Assembly (NCBI GenBank): GCA_902596605.1
Contig: CACJUU010000006.1
Location: 48,065 to 112,064, forward strand
Length of the DNA: 64,000 nucleotides
Source of the DNA: an uncultured Alphaproteobacteria bacterium
Lineage (GTDB): Bacteria; Pseudomonadota; Alphaproteobacteria; Rhodobacterales; Rhodobacteraceae
Direction: 5' to 3'
Below are positions 15,071 through 24,355 of this stretch, one piece after another (the first letter of the stretch is position 1; every line of letters starts with the position of its first letter). A model generated the notes under the pieces. The model worked only from the letters and a program-made list of their open reading frames with translations. It was not told the origin of the DNA and did not search any database. A program made the position numbers and the translations under genes.

Positions 15071-16546
15071 TCATTTAATAATAAAGGGATTTGCTGTTGA
15101 GGTTTCATGACTAATCCATACTGATTTTGTTTCTAAAAACTCCTTGATGCATTCTTGCCCACTTTCGCGACCCTGGCCCGATCTTTTGTAGCCACCAAAG
15201 GGAGACATGTAACTAACTGCTCTATAAGTATTCACCCAAACGGTGCCAGCTTTAAGCTTATCAGCCATTCTAAGAGCTCTCCCGATATCACTGGTCCAAA
15301 CGCCTGCGGCAAGACCAAAAAGTATATCATTGCCTATTTGGATCGCTTCTTTCTCATCTTTAAAGCGAATAATTGATAGAACTGGGCCGAATACTTCTTC
15401 TTGAGCTATTCTCATATTATTATTTACATTTGTAAAAATTGTTGGTTCCACAAATCGGTTTCCTTTAGAGCCTGGCCCATTATATTTCTTGCCCCCTAAT
15501 ACACATGTAGCGCCCTCTTTCTTTGCTATATCTATGTAGTCAATAATCTTTTTAAACTGAGGTTCGGTAGTCACTGGTCCGACATTAGTGGTTTCCATCA
15601 TAGGATCACCAATAGATGCCTCTTTGGCAACTGAAACTAACTTTGTAACGAACTCATCATGTATATCTTCGTGAAGTAGTAGCCTAGAGCCGGCTATACA
15701 TGTTTGGCCGGTAGCAGCGAAGATCCCTGAAATCACACCCATAACTGCAGCATCCATATCAGCGTCATTAAAAACAATGTTTGGAGATTTCCCTCCCAAT
15801 TCTAGTGTTACTGGCATTATTTTTTTTGCAGCACTCTCATATATTTTTTGTCCTGAAATGTCTGAACCAGTAAAAGCAATCTTGCTCACATCTTTATGAT
15901 CCACTAGGGGTTGGCCTACCTCTAGCCCAAAGCCAGTAACACAATTAATAACTCCACTAGGAAATCCAGCCTCCTCTACAAGGCTCATAAACTCAAGAGT
16001 TGAAGCGGATGTGAATTCGCTTGGTTTAATAACTGCTGTGTTCCCAGCTGCAAGTGCTGGAGCTAGCTTCCAGGCCAGCAAAAGTAGAGGTGAGTTCCAT
16101 GGGGTAATAAGTCCCACGACTCCAAAAGGTTCATATTTCGTATAGTTTAGCATACCCGGCTTATCAATAGGAATAACGGCTCCCTCAACTTTATCCGCTA
16201 GTCCTCCAAAATATCTATACCATTCAGCAAGGTACTTTGTTTGTGCACCCATTTCAGCAAAAAGCTTACCATTATCTTTAACCTCTATTTCCCCCAGTCT
16301 CACCGCGTCTCTTTCGATAAGTTCAGCTAACTGAACCAATATTTTACCTCTTTCAGTAGGTTTCATGGGTTCCCAGTGTTCCTCAAAAGCATTTTTCGCT
16401 GCAATAACTGCAAGATTTACGTCTTCTTCGTTACCTTTAGCAATCTCTGCCCACACCTCTCCGCTATATGGGTTGTCAGTTTCAAAATAATTTCCTGAGG
16501 AAGGTTTTTGCCAATTGCCATTTATGTATAGGTCATATCTTATCAT
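15071..16546 (-). CDS. NAD(P)-dependent aldehyde dehydrogenase
   Basis: 491 residues, the usual length. The active site is complete: Asn151 in PWNSPL, Glu249 in LELGGK and nucleophile Cys283 in GQTCIAGS, with the FTGS cofactor motif at about 225-228 and the late EEVFGPVL segment. It oxidises an aldehyde to the acid; the betaine-, semialdehyde- and aromatic-aldehyde types look alike at this level. The 256-base gap upstream should hold its promoter; I see no distinct site in it. Confidence 0.93.
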   Translation of the reverse strand: MIRYDLYINGNWQKPSSGNYFETDNPYSGEVWAEIAKGNEEDVNLAVIAAKNAFEEHWEPMKPTERGKILVQLAELIERDAVRLGEIEVKDNGKLFAEMGAQTKYLAEWYRYFGGLADKVEGAVIPIDKPGMLNYTKYEPFGVVGLITPWNSPLLLLAWKLAPALAAGNTAVIKPSEFTSASTLEFMSLVEEAGFPSGVINCVTGFGLEVGQPLVDHKDVSKIAFTGSDISGQKIYESAAKKIMPVTLELGGKSPNIVFNDADMDAAVMGVISGIFAATGQTCIAGSRLLLHEDIHDEFVTKLVSVAKEASIGDPMMETTNVGPVTTEPQFKKIIDYIDIAKKEGATCVLGGKKYNGPGSKGNRFVEPTIFTNVNNNMRIAQEEVFGPVLSIIRFKDEKEAIQIGNDILFGLAAGVWTSDIGRALRMADKLKAGTVWVNTYRAVSYMSPFGGYKRSGQGRESGQECIKEFLETKSVWISHETSTANPFIIK

Positions 16547-16802
16547 TTTTTTCCCACTAATATAAGGGTGAATGCTTTTGAGTTTTTTCTGGGTCCAGTT
16601 TATTTCTGTATGGTACTTTAATCAAACTAATTATGTTAAATGAAGATTTGAAAGATTTTTGGCAAAAAATGCCGAGGTAGACATAATATTTTTAAAAAAG
16701 TCATCTAAATTGTAGATTTTTTTGTTTTTAACTAAGCAGAAATTTTGTATGAATTAGGAGTAATGATAGGTTTATAAAAATCTATTAGAAATGGAGTCCT
16801 TT

Positions 16803-16901
16803 ATGAAGCAGCCTCACAAAAATCCAAACATTAAGCCTCTTATTATCACAAACTTAATTTTTTTAGTTTTCTTTATAATTGTCGTAATTTCAGGACTTTA
16901 A
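16803..16901 (+). CDS. Tiny single-span membrane protein (32 aa)
   Basis: ATG at 16803 with GGAG seven bases upstream, and TAA at 16899-16901. The N-terminal part is polar and proline/lysine-bearing (MKQPHKNPNIKP), followed by one hydrophobic span (LIITNLIFLVFFIIVVISGL) to the end. Small tail-anchored proteins of this kind often serve as subunits or regulators of membrane complexes, but no partner is adjacent. The good ribosome binding site is the main support. Confidence 0.45.
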   Translation: MKQPHKNPNIKPLIITNLIFLVFFIIVVISGL

Positions 16902-17005
16902 ATGATTTACTTTGTCATATAGTTAGATTGTGATCATAACACAAAGTAGACTCGTTGATCTCGAAACTTATTAAAAGAGAAGTTGCGAAATATGGAAAAA
17001 ATTTT

Positions 17006-17566
17006 ATGGAACATCTTTATAGAACTCTAAGGATGAAATTCCTGCAGAGAATCCTGGTCATATTTTTTCTAATTTTTCCGGTTGTAACGGGGTGCTCCAA
17101 TTCAAGTATGGAAAATGTTGTTTCAAAAAATTTGTCTTTTGATCTGCTTGAATACTTTGAAGGTGAGACAACAGCCTGGGGTTTAATTGTTGATAGATTT
17201 GGAAATTTGCAGAGGACATTCAAAGTAAGGCTAAATGGAAATATAGACAACAAACAACTTCTACTCAAAGAATACTTTACTTACAGTGATGGAGAAACAG
17301 AGTACAGAGAGTGGATTATAACAAAAACTGAGACCGGTACTTATGAGGGTAAATCAAAAGATACAATTGGAGTTGCAAAGGGCAAACAAAATGGTAACAC
17401 CATGCGAATGGTTTATGATACTACGATCAGGATCGGTGAAACAGATATCAGAGTATCTTTCGATGATAGGTTTGTTAAAGCTGATAAGACAGTAGTTATA
17501 AATAGAGCTGAGATTTTGAAATGGGGAATAAAAATAGCTGATGTTACAATATTTTTTTCGAAGTAA
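17006..17566 (+). CDS. DUF3833 family lipoprotein
   Basis: About 186 residues. A hydrophobic signal ends in the lipobox VVTGC, so the protein is a lipoprotein. The mature part follows DUF3833 closely: YFEGETTAWGLIVDRFGNLQR, then YFTYSDGETEYREW, AKGKQNGN and FDDRFVKADKTVVINRAEI. The family is an envelope protein of unknown role. The start is uncertain: ATG at 17006 or ATG at 17033, nearer the signal but with a poorly spaced ribosome binding site; an upstream TTG at 16955 is unlikely. Confidence 0.85.
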   Translation: MEHLYRTLRMKFLQRILVIFFLIFPVVTGCSNSSMENVVSKNLSFDLLEYFEGETTAWGLIVDRFGNLQRTFKVRLNGNIDNKQLLLKEYFTYSDGETEYREWIITKTETGTYEGKSKDTIGVAKGKQNGNTMRMVYDTTIRIGETDIRVSFDDRFVKADKTVVINRAEILKWGIKIADVTIFFSK

Positions 17567-17609
17567 GATTGACGCTATTTCACACACTAGATTTGCAAGT
17601 TAAATCGAC

Positions 17610-18521
17610 GTGAGCTGGGTTCTGATTACAGCAATTGCGAGTTTATCCCAGACACTTCGTAGTGTGTTTCAAAAGAATTTAATTGAAGATGTAGGAGTGC
17701 TCGCATCAGCTTATTCTCGATTTATCTTTGCTCTGCCCTTTGTTGCTTTGCTAACCGTATTTTTTTTAGATACTCAAGGATTAGCGATACTTAAAAATTT
17801 TTCGGCAACCGTATGGTTTTTTTTAATTGCTGCAAGCATTTGCCAGATTTTATTTACAATTGTTCTTATAAAATTATTTACTCTACGATCGTTTGCTATA
17901 GGTGTTGCATTTTCCAAAACTGAAGTAATACAAACCACTCTGTTAGAGATCATTATCGTAGGGTTTATTCTTACCTCACAAGTTTTGTTAGCAATCATTA
18001 TAGGCTTTATTGGGATGTTATTTATGTCTAAGCAAAAACTTATTGGGAACGTGGGGTTTAATACGTTATTTTTTAAGCAGGTAACTTTGGGAGTGTCGTG
18101 TGGTATTTTTTTGGGCCTTAGTTCTGTTTTATACAAAATAGCGCTTGATAGTGTAACTTCAGACTTAATCTATAAAAAAGTATTGATTTTGTCGTTTTTG
18201 GCTTTGGCTTTTCAATCAGCTATATTCGGAATATATATTCTTGTCACTGAGGGAACGCAAAACGCCCTAAAGCTCATGTTAATATGGAAAAAGGGGTTGC
18301 CAGTTGGTTTTTTTGCGTGCGCGGCAACTTTTTGTTGGTTTTATGCTTTTTCTCTTGTTGATGCAACTCTCGTCCGAGCTGTTGGACAACTAGAAATAGT
18401 CTTTTCTGTTTTAATATCGTTTGTTTTTTATAAAGAAAAAATAACAGGGCTTGAATTAATCGGGATGAGCCTAATTACAATATCAATATTGGCCTTGTTA
18501 GGTTTTCCAACTATTTATTAA
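17610..18521 (+). CDS. EamA/DMT family transporter
   Basis: 303 residues from a GTG start, with about ten hydrophobic segments arranged as two EamA repeats (residues about 1-140 and 150-300). The repeat ends ALVDATLVRAVGQLE and FYKEKITGLELIGMSLI are typical of drug/metabolite exporters. It is an inner-membrane protein that likely exports a small metabolite or amino acid. It is followed 14 bases later by a 57-residue membrane protein gene. Confidence 0.87.
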   Translation: MSWVLITAIASLSQTLRSVFQKNLIEDVGVLASAYSRFIFALPFVALLTVFFLDTQGLAILKNFSATVWFFLIAASICQILFTIVLIKLFTLRSFAIGVAFSKTEVIQTTLLEIIIVGFILTSQVLLAIIIGFIGMLFMSKQKLIGNVGFNTLFFKQVTLGVSCGIFLGLSSVLYKIALDSVTSDLIYKKVLILSFLALAFQSAIFGIYILVTEGTQNALKLMLIWKKGLPVGFFACAATFCWFYAFSLVDATLVRAVGQLEIVFSVLISFVFYKEKITGLELIGMSLITISILALLGFPTIY

Positions 18522-18535
18522 AGAGAGAAGTTTAC

Positions 18536-18709
18536 ATGTTCCTAAGGCTAATATTTTTTGAATTAATTTTATTCGTATTTTTATATTTATTTTTTAAGTT
18601 TTTCATAGATGAACGGTATTTTGGTTTTTCTATGAAAGTTTTGATGGCTGTTGCAATATTATTAATAGGCACCCAAACAGCAGCTTTAATTTTTCTAAGT
18701 AGGGCTTAA
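18536..18709 (+). CDS. Small two-span membrane protein (57 aa)
   Basis: ATG at 18536 to TAA at 18707-18709, with GAGAGAAG upstream. Two hydrophobic segments (about 3-23 and 34-54) flank a short charged turn (DERYFG). It begins 14 bases after the EamA transporter stop and ends exactly where the opposing M20 peptidase gene ends, so there is no intergenic base between them. It may assist the transporter; no family recognised. Confidence 0.5.
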   Translation: MFLRLIFFELILFVFLYLFFKFFIDERYFGFSMKVLMAVAILLIGTQTAALIFLSRA

Positions 18710-19849
18710 CTATTTAAGCTGCCTGATTATATTGGCGATAACGTTAGCTCTTTTAGCAATACTGTCGATATATAAATGTTCATTAAGGGTATGATAACCA
18801 TCACCGAGTGTGCCTAATCCATCTATTGTAGGTACCCCTAAAGCACCGCTGAAATTTCCATCGGACCCACCTCCCATACTACCGTGTGAAAATGGAAGAC
18901 CGAGACCTTTGCAAATGCTTTTTGTAGCCTCTAAAAGATTTAATGTTCCATCATTTGGCTCCCATACTGGTCTTACCACGCCTTGTTCAACGGTGAAATT
19001 TATACCTTCTAACTTACTGGTGAGGCCAAGTATGGTAGAAGAGCCTTCATCAAGGTTTTTTTGTTCTTTCGCCATAGATATTACTTGTGCGATGCATTCT
19101 GAGCTAACACAATTTACCCATTGTCCTCCCTTTACAACGCCTGCCGAAAACGTTCTATCGTCATTTGACAAATCTTCGATCTCTATAATTTTTTTAGCCA
19201 TCTCCTTTACAGCGGACTTGCCTGCCTTTGGATTTATTCCTGCATGAAATGGTACGCCCTCGGTCTTTAAATTAAATCGGGCAATCGCGTACCTACCCGA
19301 AACATATCCCCCATCAGGAAGACCAGGTTCAGGGACTAAAACATACTTTGATCTTAAAGACTCGGCCTCAATAAGACTTCTTGTGCTGGGTGACCCTATT
19401 TCTTCATCTGATGTAATTAAGATTGTAATTTTCAAGTCAGGCAAATCTTCCTCTTTCATAAGCATTTTCACTGCTTCGATCGCTATGAGGTTTCCACTTT
19501 TCATATCAAAGATTCCTGGGCCAAAGCATTTGTCACCATCAATTCTAAAGGGTAATTTTCTCAACGTTCCAATTGGATGAACCGTATCCATATGGCCCAT
19601 AATAAGAATGCCAGGGGAATTTGAATTTTCTGGCGTCTCATTAAAAGTTGCTCTTAAGCAATCACCAAGATTTTTTTTGCCAGGTACTCTCTCAAGTCTC
19701 CCCCCCATCTCGGCAAGAAAATTGGAGCACAAATCCATCATTCTATTTACTGCGTTTTTATCAAAGGTAGGGCTCTCAACTTCGACCCATTCACGCAGAG
19801 TACTTAAGATTTGTTTTGTATCAAAATTATATTCTCTTATATCAGTCAT
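18710..19849 (-). CDS. M20 family metallopeptidase (glutamate carboxypeptidase-like)
   Basis: 379 residues. The di-zinc site is visible: GHMDTVHP (first His and Asp), GPGIFDMKSG (bridging Asp), TSDEEIGS (catalytic Glu-Glu) and VPEPG, with the C-terminal DGYHTLNEHLY His. The dimerisation insert starts with PFHAG. Overall order and length match the carboxypeptidase G2/ArgE-DapE group, which hydrolyses C-terminal glutamate or N-acyl amino acids. No signal peptide, so cytoplasmic. A small lipoprotein gene lies 8 bases upstream on the same strand. Confidence 0.92.
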   Translation of the reverse strand: MTDIREYNFDTKQILSTLREWVEVESPTFDKNAVNRMMDLCSNFLAEMGGRLERVPGKKNLGDCLRATFNETPENSNSPGILIMGHMDTVHPIGTLRKLPFRIDGDKCFGPGIFDMKSGNLIAIEAVKMLMKEEDLPDLKITILITSDEEIGSPSTRSLIEAESLRSKYVLVPEPGLPDGGYVSGRYAIARFNLKTEGVPFHAGINPKAGKSAVKEMAKKIIEIEDLSNDDRTFSAGVVKGGQWVNCVSSECIAQVISMAKEQKNLDEGSSTILGLTSKLEGINFTVEQGVVRPVWEPNDGTLNLLEATKSICKGLGLPFSHGSMGGGSDGNFSGALGVPTIDGLGTLGDGYHTLNEHLYIDSIAKRANVIANIIRQLK

Positions 19850-19857
19850 TAAGTTAA

Positions 19858-20145
19858 TCAGTTACAGGAAACAGTTCCAGAAAGAGAGTTGTGTCCGCCC
19901 GCAGTGCTGACAGTTGACCCCAAATTTACTACCGTGTATGTCGAGCCACATGCACTTAAAGCTTTCTTATCCCAAGAGTTTTTCAGCTGTTTTGCTGTGC
20001 CATCTTTTATAGCCACTGTAATTGTCCTTTCGGGGTTTCCAGAAAACATTCTCATAAGGCCATTTGATCCATTGCTACTCGAGCAAGATGAAATAAGAAA
20101 ACCTATCACGACAACCGTCCCTAACTTTAACATTTTTTTAATCAT
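19858..20145 (-). CDS. Small putative lipoprotein
   Basis: 95 residues from the ATG at 20145, with a textbook AGGAGG five bases upstream. A signal segment (about 5-18) ends in the lipobox LISSC, so Cys21 would be lipidated. The mature part is Ser/Gly-rich with two later cysteines (SACGS and the C-terminal VSCN) that could pair. No family recognised. The strong ribosome binding site suggests high expression. Confidence 0.7.
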   Translation of the reverse strand: MIKKMLKLGTVVVIGFLISSCSSSNGSNGLMRMFSGNPERTITVAIKDGTAKQLKNSWDKKALSACGSTYTVVNLGSTVSTAGGHNSLSGTVSCN

Positions 20146-20208
20146 TATAACCTCCTAAAAATATCATTATGAGTGATAGCAAAATTACATTTATCACTCT
20201 TCTAAAGT

Positions 20209-20403
20209 TTATGATTCTTTTTCTATTTCCACAATGTTAATTCTCAAATCTTTAAATTGAACGCCAGTAGCGAGCGTTTTATCAACTAAAGCGAGAAAGC
20301 TGCCTAACCTCTGGTGCCAATCGTTTGCTTTTAACAGAGCTTCTTCATCATAATCTTCATCAATCTCCAATGTAATTTGTGATTTTATAACTATCGTTTT
20401 CAT
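20209..20403 (-). CDS. Small acidic protein of unknown function
   Basis: 64 residues, soluble and acidic, with a strand-like start (TIVIKSQITLEI), an acidic patch (DEDYDEE) and a helix (EALLKANDWHQRLGSFLALVDK). It begins one base after the thioesterase gene stops, on the same strand, so the two are cotranscribed and probably coupled. No homologue recognised. Confidence 0.55.
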   Translation of the reverse strand: MKTIVIKSQITLEIDEDYDEEALLKANDWHQRLGSFLALVDKTLATGVQFKDLRINIVEIEKES

Positions 20404-20404
20404 A

Positions 20405-20803
20405 TCACTTATCTACAAACTTGATACTTTGGAGTTTATTTCTGATTTCAATAGAAATAGCTTCGGATTTATTTTCTTGAAAGTTGTAATTGACATAAAT
20501 TGCCTCGCCCTTTGCACAAAGCCTGTTGGTTTGAAATATTTCCTCTCTTATAGTGAATGAAGAATTTCCGATTTTTTGAATTCCCGTTCTTACTTCTACA
20601 TTCTCCGCTAAGTAAAGCTGATCTACATACTCAACCGTTACTTTAACCAATGCAAGCTTCCAGTTTACAAAGTCGAGGTTCGGCGAAAAGATACGAAAGA
20701 TTTCTCTCCTACCTGCCTCAAACCAAATGGGGACAAATACGTTGTTAATATGACCTACACCATCTGTCTCGGAAACACGGGGGACGATATTCGTAAAAAT
20801 CAA
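20405..20803 (-). CDS. 4HBT acyl-CoA thioesterase family protein
   Basis: 132 residues, one hotdog domain. The signature ETDGVGHINNVFVPIWFEAGR corresponds to the D-x-x-GHVNN-x-x-Y-x-x-x-F-E-x-x-R motif of YbgC/FadM-type thioesterases; the catalytic Asp is represented by TDG. It hydrolyses acyl-CoA in the cytoplasm. It is transcribed divergently from dnaE and is followed by a 64-residue gene one base later. Confidence 0.82.
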   Translation of the reverse strand: MIFTNIVPRVSETDGVGHINNVFVPIWFEAGRREIFRIFSPNLDFVNWKLALVKVTVEYVDQLYLAENVEVRTGIQKIGNSSFTIREEIFQTNRLCAKGEAIYVNYNFQENKSEAISIEIRNKLQSIKFVDK

Positions 20804-20830
20804 TTTTTATAAATCCTTCGAAAGTTAATG

Positions 20831-20860
20831 TTGATAAGTGTACTGACAAAATCGTATAGT
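20831..20860 (+). promoter_or_regulatory. Probable sigma-70 promoter of dnaE
   Basis: TTGATA and TATAGT are separated by 18 bases, each one or two mismatches from consensus. The predicted transcription start is about 38 bases before the dnaE ATG at 20905. It lies in the divergent gap with the thioesterase gene. Confidence 0.45.
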
Positions 20861-20904
20861 TGAAAGTCCTCTATTAAAAAAAAAGCAAAGAAAATAAAGT
20901 AAGA

Positions 20905-23900
20905 ATGTTTGTTCATCTTAAAACTAAAACAATTTACTCTCTACTGGAGGGAGCTATTTTTGCAAAGGCTTTGGCAGAGCAATGCCTTAAATTTAAAATG
21001 CCGGCCGTTGGAATTGCTGATAGAGGAAATTTATTTGGTGCACTAGAGTTTTCGGAGGTGCTATCAGATTATGGGATACAACCTATAATAGGATGCCAAT
21101 TACCTATGAGCTTTAAGGAAGCCGATTTAAAAAAATTGAAAGCAACAGAGCGGATTAGCATGCTTTTTTTAGCGAAGAATGAGTTAGGATATCGCAATTT
21201 GATGGAGCTCTCGAGTAAGTTCTTTCTAAATGAAACCTATCGGTTTGAAGGTATAAGTATCCGAGAAATCGATAAATTTTCTGATGGATTGATTTGCCTG
21301 TCGGGTGGTGATGAAAGCCCTATAAACAATCTTTTGAAAGATAATAAAATTAGCGAGGCAGAAAATCTTTTGCTTCACTTTAAAAGAACATTCGGCGACC
21401 GATTTTATTTAGAGATGAACCGTCATCCTTTAGGAGAAAATTATAGTAAGAAAGTAAATGTAGAGGATAATATTTTGGACTTTGCGGACAAGCAAAACCT
21501 TCCTCTTGTAGCAACAAACGACGCGTATTTTTTAGAGAAAGAACTTCATCAACCTCACGATGCGTTGCTATGTATTGCAGAAGGAAGCTTTGTTGACCAG
21601 CAACAAGAACGGCGCTCTTTGAGCATGGATCATTTTTTTAAATCAGAAAATGAGATGAGAGATCTTTTTAATGATATTCCTGAAGCTATTGAACACACAG
21701 TTGAAATTGCCATGCGTTGTTCTTTCAGGCCTCGATCAACACACGCAATGCTACCAAGGTTCTCGCCTAATGCAGACGCGGATTTAGCGGAAGAAGCAAA
21801 AAAAGGATTGCAAATAAGGTTTAAAGAACTCTCTGGAGTAGATGATCAGAAAGTCTATCTTGATAGACTATCTTACGAGCTAGACGTTATAAAAGGTATG
21901 GGTTTCAGTGGTTATTTTTTGATTGTAGCAGACATCGTTAAATGGGCAAAAGCTAAAGGAATTCCCGTAGGGCCAGGTCGAGGCTCAGGAGCAGGCAGCT
22001 TGGTGGCATTTGCTCTAACAATAACTGATTTAGACCCAATTAAATATTCTCTGCTTTTTGAAAGATTTCTTAATCCATCCCGCATATCAATGCCTGATTT
22101 TGACATTGACTTTTGTATGGATAGAAGGAATGAAATTATCGATTATGTTAAACAAAAGTATGGGAAAGAAAATGTTGCGCAGATTATCACGTTTGGTGCG
22201 CTCTGGTCCAAGGCAGCTATTAGAGACATCGGGCGAGTTCTTCAACTTCCTTACTCAAGGGTGGACAGGATAGCAAAGCTTATCCCAGTTCAGGGTACAA
22301 AACCTATTTCTCTGAACGAGGCAATGGAAACAGAAGAGGCTTTAATTGAGGAAGCCAAGAATGACGAACAAGTTTCTAGAATGCTGAACATATCAAGAGA
22401 ATTAGAAGGAGTATTAAGAAATGCTTCTACCCATGCCGCTGGTATTGTTATTGGTGATAGGAGATTAGTTGAGTTGGTTCCTTTATACCAGGACCCTAGA
22501 TCCGATATGCCGGCAACTCAATTCACAAAGGATTGGGTCGAGAAAGCGGGTTTAGTAAAGTTTGATTTTCTTGGGTTAAAAACATTAACGATAATAAGTG
22601 AAGCCGTTTCACTAGTAAATTCCACTAGCTCCTCTAACCTTGATATAAATATGATACCTTTAAACGATGTGCAAACTTTTAAGCTTTATTCAGAAGCGAA
22701 GACAATGTCCGTTTTTCAGGTCGAAAGTAAGGGTATGAGAGATGCCTTGATTGCTCTTAAACCAAATTCATTGGAGGATATTATTGCTTTGGTCGCATTA
22801 TATAGACCTGGCCCAATGGAAAATATACCAGCATTCTGTGAAGCCAAAAATGACCCCAAAAAAAGACAGTTTCTCCATCCATCCATCGATAAAATACTTG
22901 ATGAAACTCACGGGATTATTGTTTACCAAGAACAGGTTATGGAGATTGCGCAAAAAATGGCAGGTTATAGCCTTGGTGATGCCGACTTGTTAAGAAAAGC
23001 AATGGGAAAAAAAATAAAAGAGGTGATGGATGCAGAAAAACCCAAATTCTTGGAAGGTGCAAATAAGAATGGAATAGAGAAAAAAACAGCCGAGGGCATA
23101 TGGGATTTATTAGCAAAATTTGCCAATTATGGATTTAACAAATCTCACGCGGCTGCCTACGCAGTCCTAAGTTACCAGACAGCTTTTTTGAAAACTCATC
23201 ATACTGCCGAATTCATTACGGCCGCAATGAATAACGATATTAATAATATGGAGAAATTTTCAAACTATTTTGATGATATTAATGCTTGCGGTTTTACGAT
23301 GTGTCCCCCGTGTGTAAATATATCAGAGGTAAAGTTCTCAGTAAGTGAAGACAAGATAATATTTGGCTTAGGAGCAATAAAAAATGTTGGATTTGAGTCT
23401 ATGTCCAAAATTGTTGCAAATAGAAAAAGGAATGGAAAGTTCGTTGATATTTTCGATTTTGCACGAAGAGTTCATTTGAAAAAAGTTGGCAAAAGGCCCT
23501 TGGAAATGTTAATCAGCTCTGGAGCTTTTGCAGTTTTTAATCTAGAGAATACTGCTATGCTAGAAAAGCTAGAGGAACTTATTTTGTATTCGGCTGCATG
23601 CCATGATGAGGAGGATTCTAGCCAAGTTAATCTATTCTCAAATTCTGTAGAAACAATTAAGAAACCTGAGTTCAAATCCATTAATTCACCTTCTCTTTCA
23701 ATGAGATCGAAAGAAGTTTATGATGTTACGGGTATTTATTTTGTGTCTCCGTACAACCATGAGCCTTATTTTTACGAGTCACTAGGAATAAAGGAATTCA
23801 GTACACTTTCAGATTCAACAGGCGAATTCCAAAGCATTATGACCGCAGGGTTTATAACTGACCTAGCATTAAAGACAACAAATAATGGACAGCAATATTT

Positions 23901-24336
23901 CTTAGTTAGTTTAATTGATCATAGAGTTAAAACCTTTGATGTTTTTATTTTCCCTGACAGATTAACAGCTTTGACTGCGGAATTAGTGGTGGGTACTTTC
24001 GTACTTCTAGTTCTTGAAAAAATAAAAGATCAAAATGGTCACGGTCGAATAAATGTTAAGTCAGTTAGAGATTTAGAAAAGTTCATAGCAAATAGAAAAC
24101 ATAAGCAATATCATTTTGTTATAAGTACAAAGTGTCAGGTTAGTAAAATATCTAGTCTTTTAGAAAATGCAGTCATGAAAGAAACTACCAATGAGGGTAA
24201 TGTTCTAATTACGGTTAAAGATGAGAAAAGTCAGGAGAAAACAAATATATCATTACCATATTTTTATGATATCAGTTCAGAAGTTATAGAGAATATTAAA
24301 GCCGTTGAAGGCGTATTTGAGATACAGGCAGTGTAG
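20905..24336 (+). CDS. dnaE: DNA polymerase III alpha subunit (replicative polymerase)
   Basis: 1143 residues, the DnaE1 length. The N-terminal PHP domain opens with FVHLKTKTIYSLLEGA; the polymerase core has GPGRGSGAGSL and the catalytic acids Asp398 and Asp400 in MPDFDIDF, with the thumb/finger stretch LYRPGPMENIP and HGIIVYQEQVM. A C-terminal OB-fold region precedes the end. It copies the chromosome with clamp and epsilon subunits. A promoter is visible upstream. hisS starts 20 bases later. Confidence 0.98.
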   Translation: MFVHLKTKTIYSLLEGAIFAKALAEQCLKFKMPAVGIADRGNLFGALEFSEVLSDYGIQPIIGCQLPMSFKEADLKKLKATERISMLFLAKNELGYRNLMELSSKFFLNETYRFEGISIREIDKFSDGLICLSGGDESPINNLLKDNKISEAENLLLHFKRTFGDRFYLEMNRHPLGENYSKKVNVEDNILDFADKQNLPLVATNDAYFLEKELHQPHDALLCIAEGSFVDQQQERRSLSMDHFFKSENEMRDLFNDIPEAIEHTVEIAMRCSFRPRSTHAMLPRFSPNADADLAEEAKKGLQIRFKELSGVDDQKVYLDRLSYELDVIKGMGFSGYFLIVADIVKWAKAKGIPVGPGRGSGAGSLVAFALTITDLDPIKYSLLFERFLNPSRISMPDFDIDFCMDRRNEIIDYVKQKYGKENVAQIITFGALWSKAAIRDIGRVLQLPYSRVDRIAKLIPVQGTKPISLNEAMETEEALIEEAKNDEQVSRMLNISRELEGVLRNASTHAAGIVIGDRRLVELVPLYQDPRSDMPATQFTKDWVEKAGLVKFDFLGLKTLTIISEAVSLVNSTSSSNLDINMIPLNDVQTFKLYSEAKTMSVFQVESKGMRDALIALKPNSLEDIIALVALYRPGPMENIPAFCEAKNDPKKRQFLHPSIDKILDETHGIIVYQEQVMEIAQKMAGYSLGDADLLRKAMGKKIKEVMDAEKPKFLEGANKNGIEKKTAEGIWDLLAKFANYGFNKSHAAAYAVLSYQTAFLKTHHTAEFITAAMNNDINNMEKFSNYFDDINACGFTMCPPCVNISEVKFSVSEDKIIFGLGAIKNVGFESMSKIVANRKRNGKFVDIFDFARRVHLKKVGKRPLEMLISSGAFAVFNLENTAMLEKLEELILYSAACHDEEDSSQVNLFSNSVETIKKPEFKSINSPSLSMRSKEVYDVTGIYFVSPYNHEPYFYESLGIKEFSTLSDSTGEFQSIMTAGFITDLALKTTNNGQQYFLVSLIDHRVKTFDVFIFPDRLTALTAELVVGTFVLLVLEKIKDQNGHGRINVKSVRDLEKFIANRKHKQYHFVISTKCQVSKISSLLENAVMKETTNEGNVLITVKDEKSQEKTNISLPYFYDISSEVIENIKAVEGVFEIQAV

Positions 24337-24355
24337 AAATTAAGTCATAAGTTAA

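Noticed and set aside
16547..16802. 256-base gap upstream of the aldehyde dehydrogenase gene
   Set aside because: I looked for promoters, riboswitch-like folds and small genes and saw nothing clear enough to report apart from the ORF that begins at 16803.
18810..19247. 145-residue plus-strand open frame
   Set aside because: It lies antisense to the M20 peptidase gene, which has a full metal site.
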